64,000 nucleotides of DNA from Pseudomonas piscis. GTDB lineage: Bacteria > Pseudomonadota > Gammaproteobacteria > Pseudomonadales > Pseudomonadaceae. The position numbers and the translations under genes are program-made. The stretch is taken from positions 992,001 to 1,056,000 of the forward strand of contig NZ_WHUV01000003.1 in assembly GCF_009380155.1 (NCBI RefSeq). The letters run 5' to 3'. Of the stretch, positions 38,901-44,426 are shown in pieces. Under the pieces are notes generated by a model. The model ran no database searches. It was not told the DNA's origin and saw nothing but the letters and a program-made list of their open reading frames with translations. Each line of letters opens with the position of its first letter. Within the stretch, counting starts at the first letter, position 1.

Positions 38901-39963
38901 CCTGGACGGCCTGCGCTGGATGCTACCCACCGGCGAGGCCATGCCACCGGAGCTGGCGCACCAGTGGCTGCTGCGTTATCCACAGATCGGCCTGGTCAAC
39001 GCCTACGGCCCGGCGGAGTGCTCCGACGACGTGGCCTTCTTCCGCGTGGACCTGGCCTCGACCCGGGGCAGCTACCTGCCCATCGGCACGCCCACCGACA
39101 ACAACCTGTTGTACCTGATGGACGAATCCCTGGAGCTGGTGCCCCTGGGTGCGGTGGGCGAGCTGTGCGTGGCCGGTACCGGTGTCGGCCGTGGCTACGT
39201 CAGCGACCCGTTGCGCACTGTGCAAGCCTTCGTGCCCCATCCGTTCGGTGCTGCGGGCGAACGCCTGTACCGCACCGGCGACCTGGCACGCCGGCGCAGC
39301 GACGGCGTGCTGGAGTACGTCGGGCGGATCGACCATCAGGTGAAGATCCGTGGCTACCGCATCGAACTGGGCGAGATCGAAGCGCGCCTGCACGAACAAC
39401 CGGAGCTGCGGGATGCTGCGGTCGGGGTGCAGGAGGGCGTCAATGGCAAGCACCTGGTGGGCTACCTGGTTGCCAGCGATTCGGGCCTGGGGCAAAGCGA
39501 GCGCCTGGAGCGGATCAAGCCGCGCCTGCGCGCCGAGTTGCCGGAGTACATGGTGCCGCTGCACTGGCTGTGGCTGGAGCGCCTGCCGCTCAACGCCAAT
39601 GGCAAGCTCGATCGCAAGGCCCTGCCGGCCCTGGAGATCGGCCAGTTGCAGAGCCAGGACTACCTGGCCCCGAGCAGCGAGCTGGAGCACACCCTGGTGG
39701 ACATCTGGGCCGAAGTGCTCAAGGTGGAACGGGTGGGGGTGCGCGACAACTTCTTCGAGTTGGGCGGGCACTCGCTGCTGGCTACCCAGATCGCCTCGCG
39801 GGTACAGAAGACCCTGCAACGCAACGTGCCACTGCGGGCGATGTTCGAATGCAGCACGGTGCAGGAGCTGGCGGCCTACATCGACGGACTGGGGGCCAAT
39901 GAAATCAGCGAGGAGAAGGTCGATCGCCTGAGCGACCTGATGGCTGAGCTGGAGGGCTTGTAG
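26932..39963 (+). CDS. pvdL: PvdL, pyoverdine chromophore peptide synthetase (NRPS)
   Basis: A 4343-residue NRPS that begins pyoverdine assembly, giving an acylated Glu-D-Tyr-Dab peptide. Domains in order: fatty-acyl AMP ligase (1 to about 560, TSGSTALPKG); carrier 1 (GGNS near 614); condensation 1 (HHIIADG near 809); adenylation for Glu (YTSGSTGQPKG near 1281); carrier (GGHS near 1669); condensation 2 (HHIVTEG near 1864); adenylation for Tyr (near 2343); carrier (GGDS near 2738); epimerase (HHLVVDGVSW near 2919); condensation 3 (HHILIDAW near 3399); adenylation for Dab (near 3884); final carrier (GGHS near 4276). No thioesterase, so the chain passes to another NRPS not in this window. Amino-acid assignments come from PvdL knowledge, not from specificity codes. 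ATG at 26932 follows AGGAAA. Confidence 0.97.
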   Translation: MTDAFELPSTLAQALQRRAVLAPDQVALRFLAEEQEQSVVLSYRDLDLRARTIAAALQANAEFGDRAVLLFPSGPDYVAAFFGCLYAGVIAVPAYPPESARRHHQERLISIMADAEPRLLLTSAGLREALLQMDELKAEGAPQLLCVDTLDSALAEGWQPVELADDDIAFLQYTSGSTALPKGVQVSHGNLVANEMLIRRGFGIDLNPDDVIVSWLPLYHDMGLIGGLLQPIFSGVPCVLMSPAYFLARPLRWLEAISEYGGTISGGPDFAYRLCSERVSESALERLDLSGWRVAYSGSEPIRLDTLERFAEKFGACGFSADNFLASYGLAEATLFVAGGVRGQGIPALHLDEQALAQNRAEPGQGSAMMSCGFSQPEHAVLLMDPQQLRELPDNRIGEVWAAGPSIAHGYWRNPEATAKTFVQHAGRTWLRTGDLGFMRDGQLYITGRLKDLLIVRGHNLYPQDIEKTIEREVEVVRKGRVAAFAVTDQGQEGIGIAAEISRSVQKILPPEALIKAIRQAVAEACQEAPSVVVLLNPGALPKTSSGKLQRSACRTRLADGSLDYYALFPDASTPSQDATGEAPGNELQALIGRIWQEQLQCAAVAADDHFFLLGGNSIAATQVMARLSQELGLELGLRLLFEAPTLAAFSAQVARLQQDGGTAQGAINALSRQQPLPQSLAQNRLWITWQLDPCSSAYNIPGGLRLRGELDEDALRASFQQLLQRHEALRTRFFERDGQALQQVDEPCEFNLQLIDISDLPPAEREARARQIREDEAHTQFDLEKGPLYWATLVRLDDEEHQLLLTLHHIIADGWSLNLLIDEFSRLYAAFAQGQALELAPLALQYADYGSWQRQWLAQGEGQRQLDYWKQQLADEAPALSLATDHPRSAQVRHSAARHGQRLSASLSEAVRQAAQAQQVTPFMLLLAAFQTLLYRYTGQGDIRVGVPNANRPRLETQGLLGFFINTQVLRGQLHGRQSFAELLQQVRQAALGAQANQDLPFEQLLEAFPEAREQGLFQVMFNHQQRDLSALRRLPGLLAEELPWHSREAKFDLQLHTEEDRNGRLSLAFDYADELFEAATIERLAGHFISLLEHACQQPEAALGDLPLLSQAQAEQLQQWSVAPCAPAERWLPERLHEQWQLTPERTALVWEGGQLSFAELHTQANRLAHYLRDKGVGPDVCVAIAAERSPQLLIGLLAIVKAGGAYVPLDPDYPAERLAYMLGDSGVELLLTQTHLLERMPVTAGVSAIAMDSLKLDNWPSQAPGLHLHGDNLAYVIYTSGSTGQPKGVGNTHAALMERLQWMQDSYQLQADDVLMQKAPISFDVSVWECFWPLITGCRLFIAAPGEHRDPHRIAQLVQEHGVTTLHFVPPLLQLFVDEPLSAGCHSLRRVFSGGEALPAELRNRLLEQLPGVQLHNRYGPTETAINVTHWHCAVADGERSPIGRPLGNVICRVLDAELNVLPAGVPGELCISGQGLARGYLGRAALTAERFVVDPLSEEGARLYRTGDRVRWCADGVLEYLGRLDQQVKLRGFRVEPQEIEARLLAQDGVAQAAVLVRKTQAGAQLIGYYTAHADEEDEQQQSARLKTALAAELPEYMVPAQLVRLESMPLSPSGKLDRRALPEPQWQVREHVEPGTELEQQIAAIWREVLGQPRIGLTDDFFALGGHSLLATQIISRTRQACDVELPLRVLFEASELGAFAEQVRLIQETGAHNQQPPIAQVDRSQPVPLSYSQQRMWFLWQMEPDSPAYNVGGMARLSGVLDVGRFEAALQALILRHETLRTTFPSVNGVARQQVHADTGLRMAWKDFSALAPEARQQRLQQLADSEAHQPFDLETGPLLRACLVKAGDQEHYFVLTLHHIVTEGWAMDIFARELGALYEAFLDDRDSPLEPLPVQYLDYSVWQRQWLESGERQRQLDYWTEQLGREHPLLELPSDRPRPAVQSHQGELYRFDLGDALAARVRAFNAEHGLTLFMTMTAALSVLLYRYSGQTDLRIGAPVANRIRPESEGLIGAFLNTQVLRCQLDGQMSVGQLLEQVRQTVIDGQSHQDLPFDHLVEALQPPRSAAYNPLFQVMCNVQRWEFQQSRQLAGMTVEYLVNDARATKFDLNLEVTDLDQRLGCCLTYSTDLFDEPRIARMAAHWRNLLEALLGDPTQRLCELPLLQPDEQRQLLDSLGSEAGEQRLDQCIQQLFSQQARARQDAPALTFAGQTLSYSELDSRANRLAWMLRERGVGPQVRVGLALERSLEMVIGLLAILKAGGAYVPLDPEYPLDRLHYMIEDSGIGLLLSDARMFQALGELPAGVARWCLEEDGALLADYPASELPLVSLPQHQAYLIYTSGSTGLPKGVVVSHGEIAMHCQAVIRRFGMRADDCELHFYSINFDAATERLLVPLLSGAQVVLRAQGQWDAEEICQLIRQHRVSILGFTPSYGSQLAQHLATQQQTLAVRMCITGGEALTGEHLQRIRAAFQPSLFFNAYGPTETVVMPLASLAPEQLAEGVASVPIGSIVGARVAYILDADLALVPQGATGELYVGGAGLAQGYHRRPGLSAERFVADPFSSAGGRLYRTGDLVRQCADGQVEYIGRVDHQVKIRGFRIELGEIESRLLDHPAVREAVVLALDAPSGKQLAGYLVTEVAGHNEVAQANLREALKQQLKTQLPDYMVPTHLILLSSMPLTANGKLDRRALPMPDPELNRQQYVAPSNELEQSLARIWCDVLNVQQVGLNDNFFELGGDSILSIQVVSRARQLGIHFTPRDLFQHQTVQTLARVASRSQRISAEQGLLSGEAPLTPIQHWFFDSRIPQPQHWNQALLLEPVAPLDAQRLEQALLAVVEQHDALRLRFNQSNEQWRAEYLPLSDAPLLWQVRVPSMATCETLFADAQRSLDLEHGPLLRAVLVDGPEGEQRLLLAIHHLVVDGVSWRVLLEDLQNVYRQLEAGQAVQLPAKTSALRDWSSRLQAYAGSESLREELAWWQQQLAGPAAQMPGLQPDGGQQHQHARSHSVTLDAECTRQLLQQAPAAYRTQVNDLLLTALARVLCRWSGQPSALVQLEGHGREALFDEIDLTRTVGWFTSAYPLRLTPLQVEEAAGQGASIKAIKEQLRGVPHKGLGYGVLRYLADDACQAALAALPLAPVTFNYLGQFDQSFGSDALLRPLDESVGPAHALEAPLPNELSIDSQVYGGELVLRWTYSAERFDSELIAELAAAYLGELQSLIAHCLKDDAGGLTPSDFPLACLTQAQLDALPVPAAQIEDVYPLTPMQEGMLLHTLLEPGTGLYYMQDRYRINSELDPERFAQAWQAVVARHEALRASFCWNVGEDMLQVIHKPGSTPIEYLDWSDVPEAEQEVEQEARLQALHKAEREAGFDLLNQAPFHLRLIRVGAARYWFMMSNHHILIDAWCRSLLMNDFFEIYTALGEGREAQLAVPPRYRDYIGWLQHQSLAEARQWWRQNLAGFERTTPIPSDRPFLREHAGDSGGMIVGDCYTRLDPRDGAQLRELAQQHQLTVNTFAQAAWALVLRRMSGDRDVLFGVTVAGRPVDMPQMQRTVGLFINSIALRVKLPEDGQRCSVRQWLGQLLDSNMQLREYEYLPLVAIQETSELPKGQPLFDSLFVFENAPVEVSVLDRAQSLNASSDSGRTHTNFPITAVCYPGDDLGLHLSYDQRYFEQATIERMLGEFKRLLLALMQGFNGDMAELPLLGEEERDFLLAGCNQSQHQYPLERSYVELFEAQVAAHPQRIAASCLEQSHSYAELNLRSNRLGHALVAQGVDFDQPVALLAERGLELLGMIIGSFKAGAGYLPLDPGLPGQRLGRIIELSRTPILVCTQACREQAQALLDEFGCAGRPRLLVWEEVQAGAGREDNPGRYSRADNLAYVIYTSGSTGLPKGVMVEQRGMLNNQLSKVPYLQLSEADVIAQTASQSFDISVWQFLAAPLFGARVDIVPNTIAHDPQGLLAHVQEQGITVLESVPSLIQGMLAQDAIALDGLRWMLPTGEAMPPELAHQWLLRYPQIGLVNAYGPAECSDDVAFFRVDLASTRGSYLPIGTPTDNNLLYLMDESLELVPLGAVGELCVAGTGVGRGYVSDPLRTVQAFVPHPFGAAGERLYRTGDLARRRSDGVLEYVGRIDHQVKIRGYRIELGEIEARLHEQPELRDAAVGVQEGVNGKHLVGYLVASDSGLGQSERLERIKPRLRAELPEYMVPLHWLWLERLPLNANGKLDRKALPALEIGQLQSQDYLAPSSELEHTLVDIWAEVLKVERVGVRDNFFELGGHSLLATQIASRVQKTLQRNVPLRAMFECSTVQELAAYIDGLGANEISEEKVDRLSDLMAELEGL

Positions 39964-39975
39964 GCTTTTGCGGCG

Positions 39976-40001
39976 GGCGCAGCCACTCCAAAGGCTGCGC
40001 C
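39976..40001. terminator. GC hairpin just after pvdL
   Basis: GGCGCAGCC, an 8-base loop and GGCTGCGCC form a perfect 9-bp stem 13 bases after the pvdL stop. No clean T-tract follows, so it may be a weak terminator or an mRNA end-stabilising hairpin. Confidence 0.5.
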
Positions 40002-40172
40002 TCACTCCTTCAGGAAGGTCGCGCATTCAGGCTTTACGGCCGCTGCATAACCGAGCGGTCTCTACAGGAAGCCTATACAGGGGGGAAATAGAAATGCAGT
40101 ATTAAGTAAGGGTTTTTGTTTGCCCTTATCGATTGGACTGAGCATGAAGAAAAAATGACAAGGATGCACTGA

Positions 40173-40511
40173 ATGAAAGCAGAGTTGCGAGGCGGCGAAA
40201 AAATCATCAAAGAAGGGCCGGCAAACCTTCAAAGAAGTATTGAGACGGTGGGCGGAAGGCTTTTTCTGACGAACCAGCGTCTGCTATTTGTCGCGCATAA
40301 AATTAACTTTCAAAGCGCTCCTGACGAGATTGAAATCTCAAACATCCAGTCATGGCAACCGGCATGGACTAGATTTTTAGGTCTTATCCCCATTTTCCCC
40401 AACTCTTTATCTGTTTTTACAAAGCAGGGTATAGAGTCTCGATTTGTACTATTTGGCCGTGACGCATGGGCTGCTGCCATTGCTGCAACCATGAATGGGG
40501 CCAATGGCTAA
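40173..40511 (+). CDS. Small GRAM-like domain protein, low GC
   Basis: A 112-residue protein whose centre (VGGRLFLTNQRLLFVAHKI) has the strand-turn-strand pattern of GRAM/PH-like domains, which bind lipid head groups or partner proteins. No signal peptide; a short hydrophobic stretch FLGLIPIFPNSLSVF may insert or pack. The gene and its leader are visibly poorer in GC than all neighbours and use many A/T-ending codons, suggesting recent acquisition. AAGGA lies eight bases before the ATG, and a strong terminator follows. Its leader holds a TAAGGG/CCCTTA hairpin and a four-codon mini-ORF. Function unknown. Confidence 0.65.
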   Translation: MKAELRGGEKIIKEGPANLQRSIETVGGRLFLTNQRLLFVAHKINFQSAPDEIEISNIQSWQPAWTRFLGLIPIFPNSLSVFTKQGIESRFVLFGRDAWAAAIAATMNGANG

Positions 40512-40542
40512 ATAACCTTCAGTTTGAAATAGTCCGCCGCGC

Positions 40543-40571
40543 AAAGCCCGACAGCAGCCTTGTCGGGCTTT
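40543..40571 (+). terminator. Rho-independent terminator
   Basis: AAAGCCCGACA, a 7-base loop and TGTCGGGCTTT form a perfect 11-bp stem ending in T's. It closes the GRAM-like gene and separates it from the downstream tandem pair. Confidence 0.8.
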
Positions 40572-40601
40572 GTCGTTTCAGACAGTTCAAGGACCGGAAC
40601 C

Positions 40602-41639
40602 ATGGCAGAGCAGCTTTACTGGCACGATATCGAAGACACCCTGGGCCACTGGAGCGGCCTGGGCGTCGAGGTCGAACCCGGCGCCACGGACAAGCCGCCG
40701 CTGTACCTGCGCACCGGCGCGAATGCCCGGTTCAAGCTGATGCACCATGACACACCGCTGTTCTGGGCCACCATTGCCCGGGACCATGGCGGTGTCTGGC
40801 TGGTGCGCAAGCCGCTGGTCGATGGCGCTGAATGCCGGTTGCTCGCCCCCATCGACTCACCCACCGTCGAACAGCACGCGGCATTGGCGCCCGAGCTGCG
40901 GATCAAGGCCTGGAGCCGCTATTTCGTCAGCCGTCTGGGCGCCAGTGCCCGGCACTTCCTCACCCCTGGCTACTGGCTGGCCCAGGGCCTGGTGCCGGAG
41001 CCGTCCAGTACCGGCCACGGCCTGGACAAATGGCGCTTCACCTCGAGGGTCGACCCGTTGACCCACGTGCCCAGCTGGTTCCTGTATGGCGAGGACTTTC
41101 TCGACAACCTGCAACCCCAGACCCTGGAGTGGATCGACTGGTGGCACGGCGGCGGCAAGCTCATCGGCCTGCATCGCGTCGATCCACAGGCGGGGCGGCT
41201 CAAGTGGTGGCGCAAGAAGGCCCGGGAGGGCAGCCTGCCACCGGTGCTGTTGTGGTACGTCGGCGGACTGGCGTCCTACCTGGTGATCGATGGGCACTAC
41301 CGTTTGCAGGCCGCCATCGCGGAAAATCTCGCGCCGTCCTTCATCGTCCTCAGTGCTACCTGCGCGCGCGACTTCACGCCGAGCCTCGAGCATCGGCAAC
41401 GGGTCATGGATTCGCTGCACAAGCGTGGCGATACGGTGCCGCGCAACAAGACCTTGAGTACCGAGAACCTCAACCGAGTGCTGATCCAGGCTTTCGACGA
41501 TCGGCCGCACTACGTCAGCGCGACCCAGGCCTGGGCCGGCAATGAACCCCAGGAGCAGTGGTGCGATGAGGTGCGCCAGTGCCTGATCGGGCAGGGGCTC
41601 GAAGGTGAGGTGGACGCAGTGATTGCCCGGCGTGGCTGA
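40602..41639 (+). CDS. Uncharacterised protein with ParB/sulfiredoxin-like motif, copy 1
   Basis: A 345-residue soluble protein without a recognised name. Near residues 205-245 it reads GRLKWWRKKAREGSLPPVL, then LWYVGGLASYLVIDGHYRLQAA. The VIDGHYRLQAA part resembles the G-H-R core of ParB/sulfiredoxin-fold proteins (I-x-DGHHR-x-x-A), which bind or hydrolyse nucleotides. The N-terminal 200 residues match nothing I know. The next gene is a clear paralogue over its whole length. The frame extends upstream to a TTG at 40560 inside the terminator, so ATG 40602 is used. Confidence 0.75.
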   Translation: MAEQLYWHDIEDTLGHWSGLGVEVEPGATDKPPLYLRTGANARFKLMHHDTPLFWATIARDHGGVWLVRKPLVDGAECRLLAPIDSPTVEQHAALAPELRIKAWSRYFVSRLGASARHFLTPGYWLAQGLVPEPSSTGHGLDKWRFTSRVDPLTHVPSWFLYGEDFLDNLQPQTLEWIDWWHGGGKLIGLHRVDPQAGRLKWWRKKAREGSLPPVLLWYVGGLASYLVIDGHYRLQAAIAENLAPSFIVLSATCARDFTPSLEHRQRVMDSLHKRGDTVPRNKTLSTENLNRVLIQAFDDRPHYVSATQAWAGNEPQEQWCDEVRQCLIGQGLEGEVDAVIARRG

Positions 41640-41693
41640 CGGGGCCTCTGTTATAGTCGCGCCCGCGCGCCACAGGGCAGGGGATTAGGGACG

Positions 41694-42746
41694 ATGGTGG
41701 AACAGGTTTTCTGGCGGGATATCGAGGATCTGGCTGGCAATTGGAGCGGCCTTGGGGTGGACGCCAGGCCTCCGGCCAACGGCAAGCCGAACCTGCGCCT
41801 GCTCAGTGGCGACAACCGGCGCATGCAGTTGGTCGTCGGAGGCCAGACGCTGCTCTGGGCCACCATGTCGCGCTGTCTCTACGGGGTGTGGCTGGTGCGC
41901 AACCAGCTGCCTGGGCAACTGCCGCAAACCCTGGTCGAGCCCATCGATTCGCCCCAGGTGGAACAACACTCGCGTCTCGCCCCGTCCCTGCAGCTCAAGG
42001 CCTGGAGTCGGTTTTTCGTCCAGCAGTTGCTGCGACATCAAGCGGATTTTCTCTACCCCGGCTATTGGTTGGTGCGGGCCCTGCAGCCTGCTGCCCACCC
42101 CTATGGGCGATCACTGCCCAGCGGCATCGACCAGTGGTACTTCAAAGGCGGCGAAGATGCCCTGAGCCATATGCCGCAGTGGACCATTGACGGCCGCAAC
42201 ATTCTCGACAACCGCCAGCCTGGCCCGGCGCGTTGGGTCGAACTCTGGGCAGGGGGTGGCGCGGTGGTTGGCCTGCATGGCGTCGATCCGCTGGCCGGGC
42301 GCCTGAAGTGGTGGCGCAAGAAGGCCCGTGAAGGCAGCTTGCCGCCGATCCTGTTGTGGTATGTCAGCGGCCTGAACAGCTACCTGATTCTTGACGGGCA
42401 TTACCGTTTGCAGGCCGCCATCGATGAGAACCTGCCGCCGCAGTTCCTGGTGCTCAGCTCGCCGCGGGTGACGGCCTACGCCCCGAATCCGCAGGAGCAG
42501 CAGAAGGTACTGGGAGCGCTGCAGGTGCAGATCCAGCGCAAGAACCTGGAGACGGCGCGCTTGAACCAGCTGCTCATCAGCACCTTCGACGACCGGCCGT
42601 ATCACGGCTTCGGCAGCCAGTCGTGGGCGGGGATCGCTTCGGAACAAGTGTGGATCGATCAGGTGAGGGGCATCCTCAAGGAGCGCGGTGACCTGAGCGA
42701 CTTGGAGCAAGTTCTCGAACGCGAGGCGCCGGCAGAATTCCCCTGA
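41694..42746 (+). CDS. Uncharacterised protein with ParB/sulfiredoxin-like motif, copy 2
   Basis: A 350-residue paralogue of the preceding protein, roughly half identical by eye. Shared blocks include W-x-DIED...NWSGLGV, LVRN/KPL, PIDSP-VEQH, LKAWSR-F, PGYWL, GRLKWWRKKAREGSLPP, LWYV-GL-SYL-DGHYRLQAAI-ENL and FDDRP. The motif DGHYRLQAAI is fully conserved. The two copies diverge most in their last 80 residues. 54 bases separate the genes. A GGGACG ribosome site precedes the ATG at 41694. Function unknown; tandem duplication followed by divergence is the simplest reading. Confidence 0.75.
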   Translation: MVEQVFWRDIEDLAGNWSGLGVDARPPANGKPNLRLLSGDNRRMQLVVGGQTLLWATMSRCLYGVWLVRNQLPGQLPQTLVEPIDSPQVEQHSRLAPSLQLKAWSRFFVQQLLRHQADFLYPGYWLVRALQPAAHPYGRSLPSGIDQWYFKGGEDALSHMPQWTIDGRNILDNRQPGPARWVELWAGGGAVVGLHGVDPLAGRLKWWRKKAREGSLPPILLWYVSGLNSYLILDGHYRLQAAIDENLPPQFLVLSSPRVTAYAPNPQEQQKVLGALQVQIQRKNLETARLNQLLISTFDDRPYHGFGSQSWAGIASEQVWIDQVRGILKERGDLSDLEQVLEREAPAEFP

Positions 42747-42822
42747 CCATCACCCCGCGGGTGCGCCGTGGCAATGTGGGGTTTTGCAGCGATGAACATT
42801 GATTTTCGCGATCGGCAAACTG

Positions 42823-42841
42823 GATAATGATAACAATTACC
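42823..42841. promoter_or_regulatory. Fur box of the surface-signalling operon
   Basis: GATAATGATAACAATTACC matches the 19-base Fur consensus at 16 positions. It lies 18 bases before the chosen ATG of the ECF sigma gene and overlaps an earlier in-frame ATG at 42827, which is therefore unlikely to be the real start. Confidence 0.88.
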
Positions 42842-42859
42842 ATTAGCGTGCCGGTCTCG

Positions 42860-43366
42860 ATGCACAGTCCCGTAGACACCAAAGCCATAGTCGCCAACCT
42901 CTACAGCGAGAATTACCGCTGGTTGCGGGCCTGGCTGTATCGCCGATTGCAGTGTCCGCAGGATGCCGCGGACCTGACCCAGGACACCTTCGTGCGCACA
43001 CTGACGGCCGGCCAGCTGGCCGATCTCAACGAGCCGCGGGCGTTTCTGGCCACGGTGGCCAAGCGCTTGTTGAGCAATCTGTTCCGACGCCGTGCCCTGG
43101 AGCAGCAGTACTTACTGGAACTGGCGCGGATGCCGCAGGTCTTCAGCCCCTCCGAAGAAGATCTGGCACTGGTGCGCGAAGCGCTGGAGTTGATCGACCG
43201 GCTGCTCGAGGGTTTGCCGCAACGGGCGCGCCATGCCTTTATCCTGCATCGCCTTGAAGGCCTGTCGCAGCCGCAGATCGCCGAGCGCCTGGAGGTGTCC
43301 CTGGCGACCGTCGAGCGCGACCTGCGGCGGGCCTTCCTGCATTGTCTCAGCGAGTGCGCTGCATGA
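42860..43366 (+). CDS. FecI-type ECF sigma factor of iron surface signalling
   Basis: A 168-residue ECF sigma factor. Region 2 is AADLTQDTFVRTL...FLATVAKRLLSNLFRR, and region 4 is LPQRARHAFILHRLEGLSQPQIAERLEVSLATVERDLRRAF. Such factors direct the adjacent TonB receptor gene when the receptor is loaded with ferric siderophore. Start at 42860 (MHSPVDTKAIVANLYSENYR) is set by the overlapping Fur box. The stop overlaps the ATG of the anti-sigma gene as ATGA. Not PvdS or FpvI-like enough to name. Confidence 0.9.
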   Translation: MHSPVDTKAIVANLYSENYRWLRAWLYRRLQCPQDAADLTQDTFVRTLTAGQLADLNEPRAFLATVAKRLLSNLFRRRALEQQYLLELARMPQVFSPSEEDLALVREALELIDRLLEGLPQRARHAFILHRLEGLSQPQIAERLEVSLATVERDLRRAFLHCLSECAA

Positions 43367-44337
43367 GCCGTACTGCTATCGAACAGGCCAATCGCGCCGC
43401 GGTGGACTGGTTGCTGAAGCTGGAATCCAGCACGCCGGGCGATGCCGTGCAGCAGGCCTTTGCCCACTGGTTGGCGCACAGTGGTGAGCATGCCGCTGCC
43501 TGGCAGCGGGTCAACGCTGTGCTGAGCCAGCCCTTGCAGCATCTGCAGGGCGCCGAGCAGCGCAGCCCCGGGCAACTGCAAGCGGCTAGCCGAGCCTTGC
43601 GTTCGCTGCCTGCGCCCTCGCGGCGCAAAGTGCTGGGCGGCGGCCTGGCCCTGCTGTTGCTGGGGGGCGGCACTGCCGGCCTGGTCAACCGCGTGCTGCC
43701 CCTGGGCCATGTGCTGGCCGATCTGGATACCGCCACCGGCCAGCGCACCTCCAGGACCCTGGCCGATGGCAGCCGGATCCATCTGAATGCTCGCAGCGCG
43801 GTGGATATCCGCTTCGATGCCGAGCAGCGGCGCATCATCTTGCGTGAAGGCACGGTGCAGGTTGATGTCGCCGCCGACCCTGCGCGGCCGTTTATCGTCG
43901 AAAGCCGCGATGGACGAGTGCAGGCTCTGGGCACCCGTTTCATGGTCAGCCGCAACGATCTGGGCAGCCTGGTTTCTGTGCAGCAGCACAGCGTGCTGTT
44001 GACCACCTCCCAGGGGCGCCAGCAGCGAGTCGAGGCCGGGGACGCTTTTGCCTTCGATGGTCATGGCATCGAACGCCAGGCACCCTCGCTGCGCACCCGG
44101 GTGGACTGGCTCGACGGCCGCATCGATGTGCGCAACGAGCCCCTGGGCGAGTTGATCGAGTTGTTGCGGCCCTATCGCAGCGGCCTGCTACGCATCAGCC
44201 CGGAAGCCGCACGGGTTCGGGTCTATGGCGTGTTTCCTCTGGATGACAGCGATCAGGTGCTGCTGTCTCTCGGCGAAACCCTGCCGATCCAGGTCACCCG
44301 CCATGGCTTCTGGCTGACCCGCATCGAGTTGCGCTGA
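43363..44337 (+). CDS. FecR-type anti-sigma / sigma regulator
   Basis: A 324-residue inner-membrane regulator. The cytoplasmic N-terminus (VDWLLKLESSTPGDAVQQAFAHWL) is the DUF4880 anti-sigma region. A single membrane segment (LGGGLALLLLGGGTAGLV) sits near residues 85-105. The periplasmic FecR domain (GSRIHLNARSAVDIRF, LREGTVQVDVAADPARPFIVES) and a C-terminal secretin/TonB-like domain (LGELIELLRPYRSG) contact the receptor signalling domain. Translationally coupled to the sigma gene. The true start is the ATG at 43363. Confidence 0.9.
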   Translation: MSRTAIEQANRAAVDWLLKLESSTPGDAVQQAFAHWLAHSGEHAAAWQRVNAVLSQPLQHLQGAEQRSPGQLQAASRALRSLPAPSRRKVLGGGLALLLLGGGTAGLVNRVLPLGHVLADLDTATGQRTSRTLADGSRIHLNARSAVDIRFDAEQRRIILREGTVQVDVAADPARPFIVESRDGRVQALGTRFMVSRNDLGSLVSVQQHSVLLTTSQGRQQRVEAGDAFAFDGHGIERQAPSLRTRVDWLDGRIDVRNEPLGELIELLRPYRSGLLRISPEAARVRVYGVFPLDDSDQVLLSLGETLPIQVTRHGFWLTRIELR

Positions 44338-44426
44338 TTTTTTCCAGAAAAACACCAGGACGATGAGGGGGTTGGGGTTTTCCCGTGTCCTGGTTATGGA
44401 AAGCCAACCTATAACGAGCCCTTCCC

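Noticed and set aside
41640..41693. TATAGT as a promoter for the second tandem gene
   Set aside because: No -35 element at acceptable distance; the two genes are more likely co-transcribed.
42827..42859. Longer N-terminus for the ECF sigma factor
   Set aside because: The earlier ATG lies inside the Fur box, and the ATG at 42860 gives the normal ECF N-terminus.
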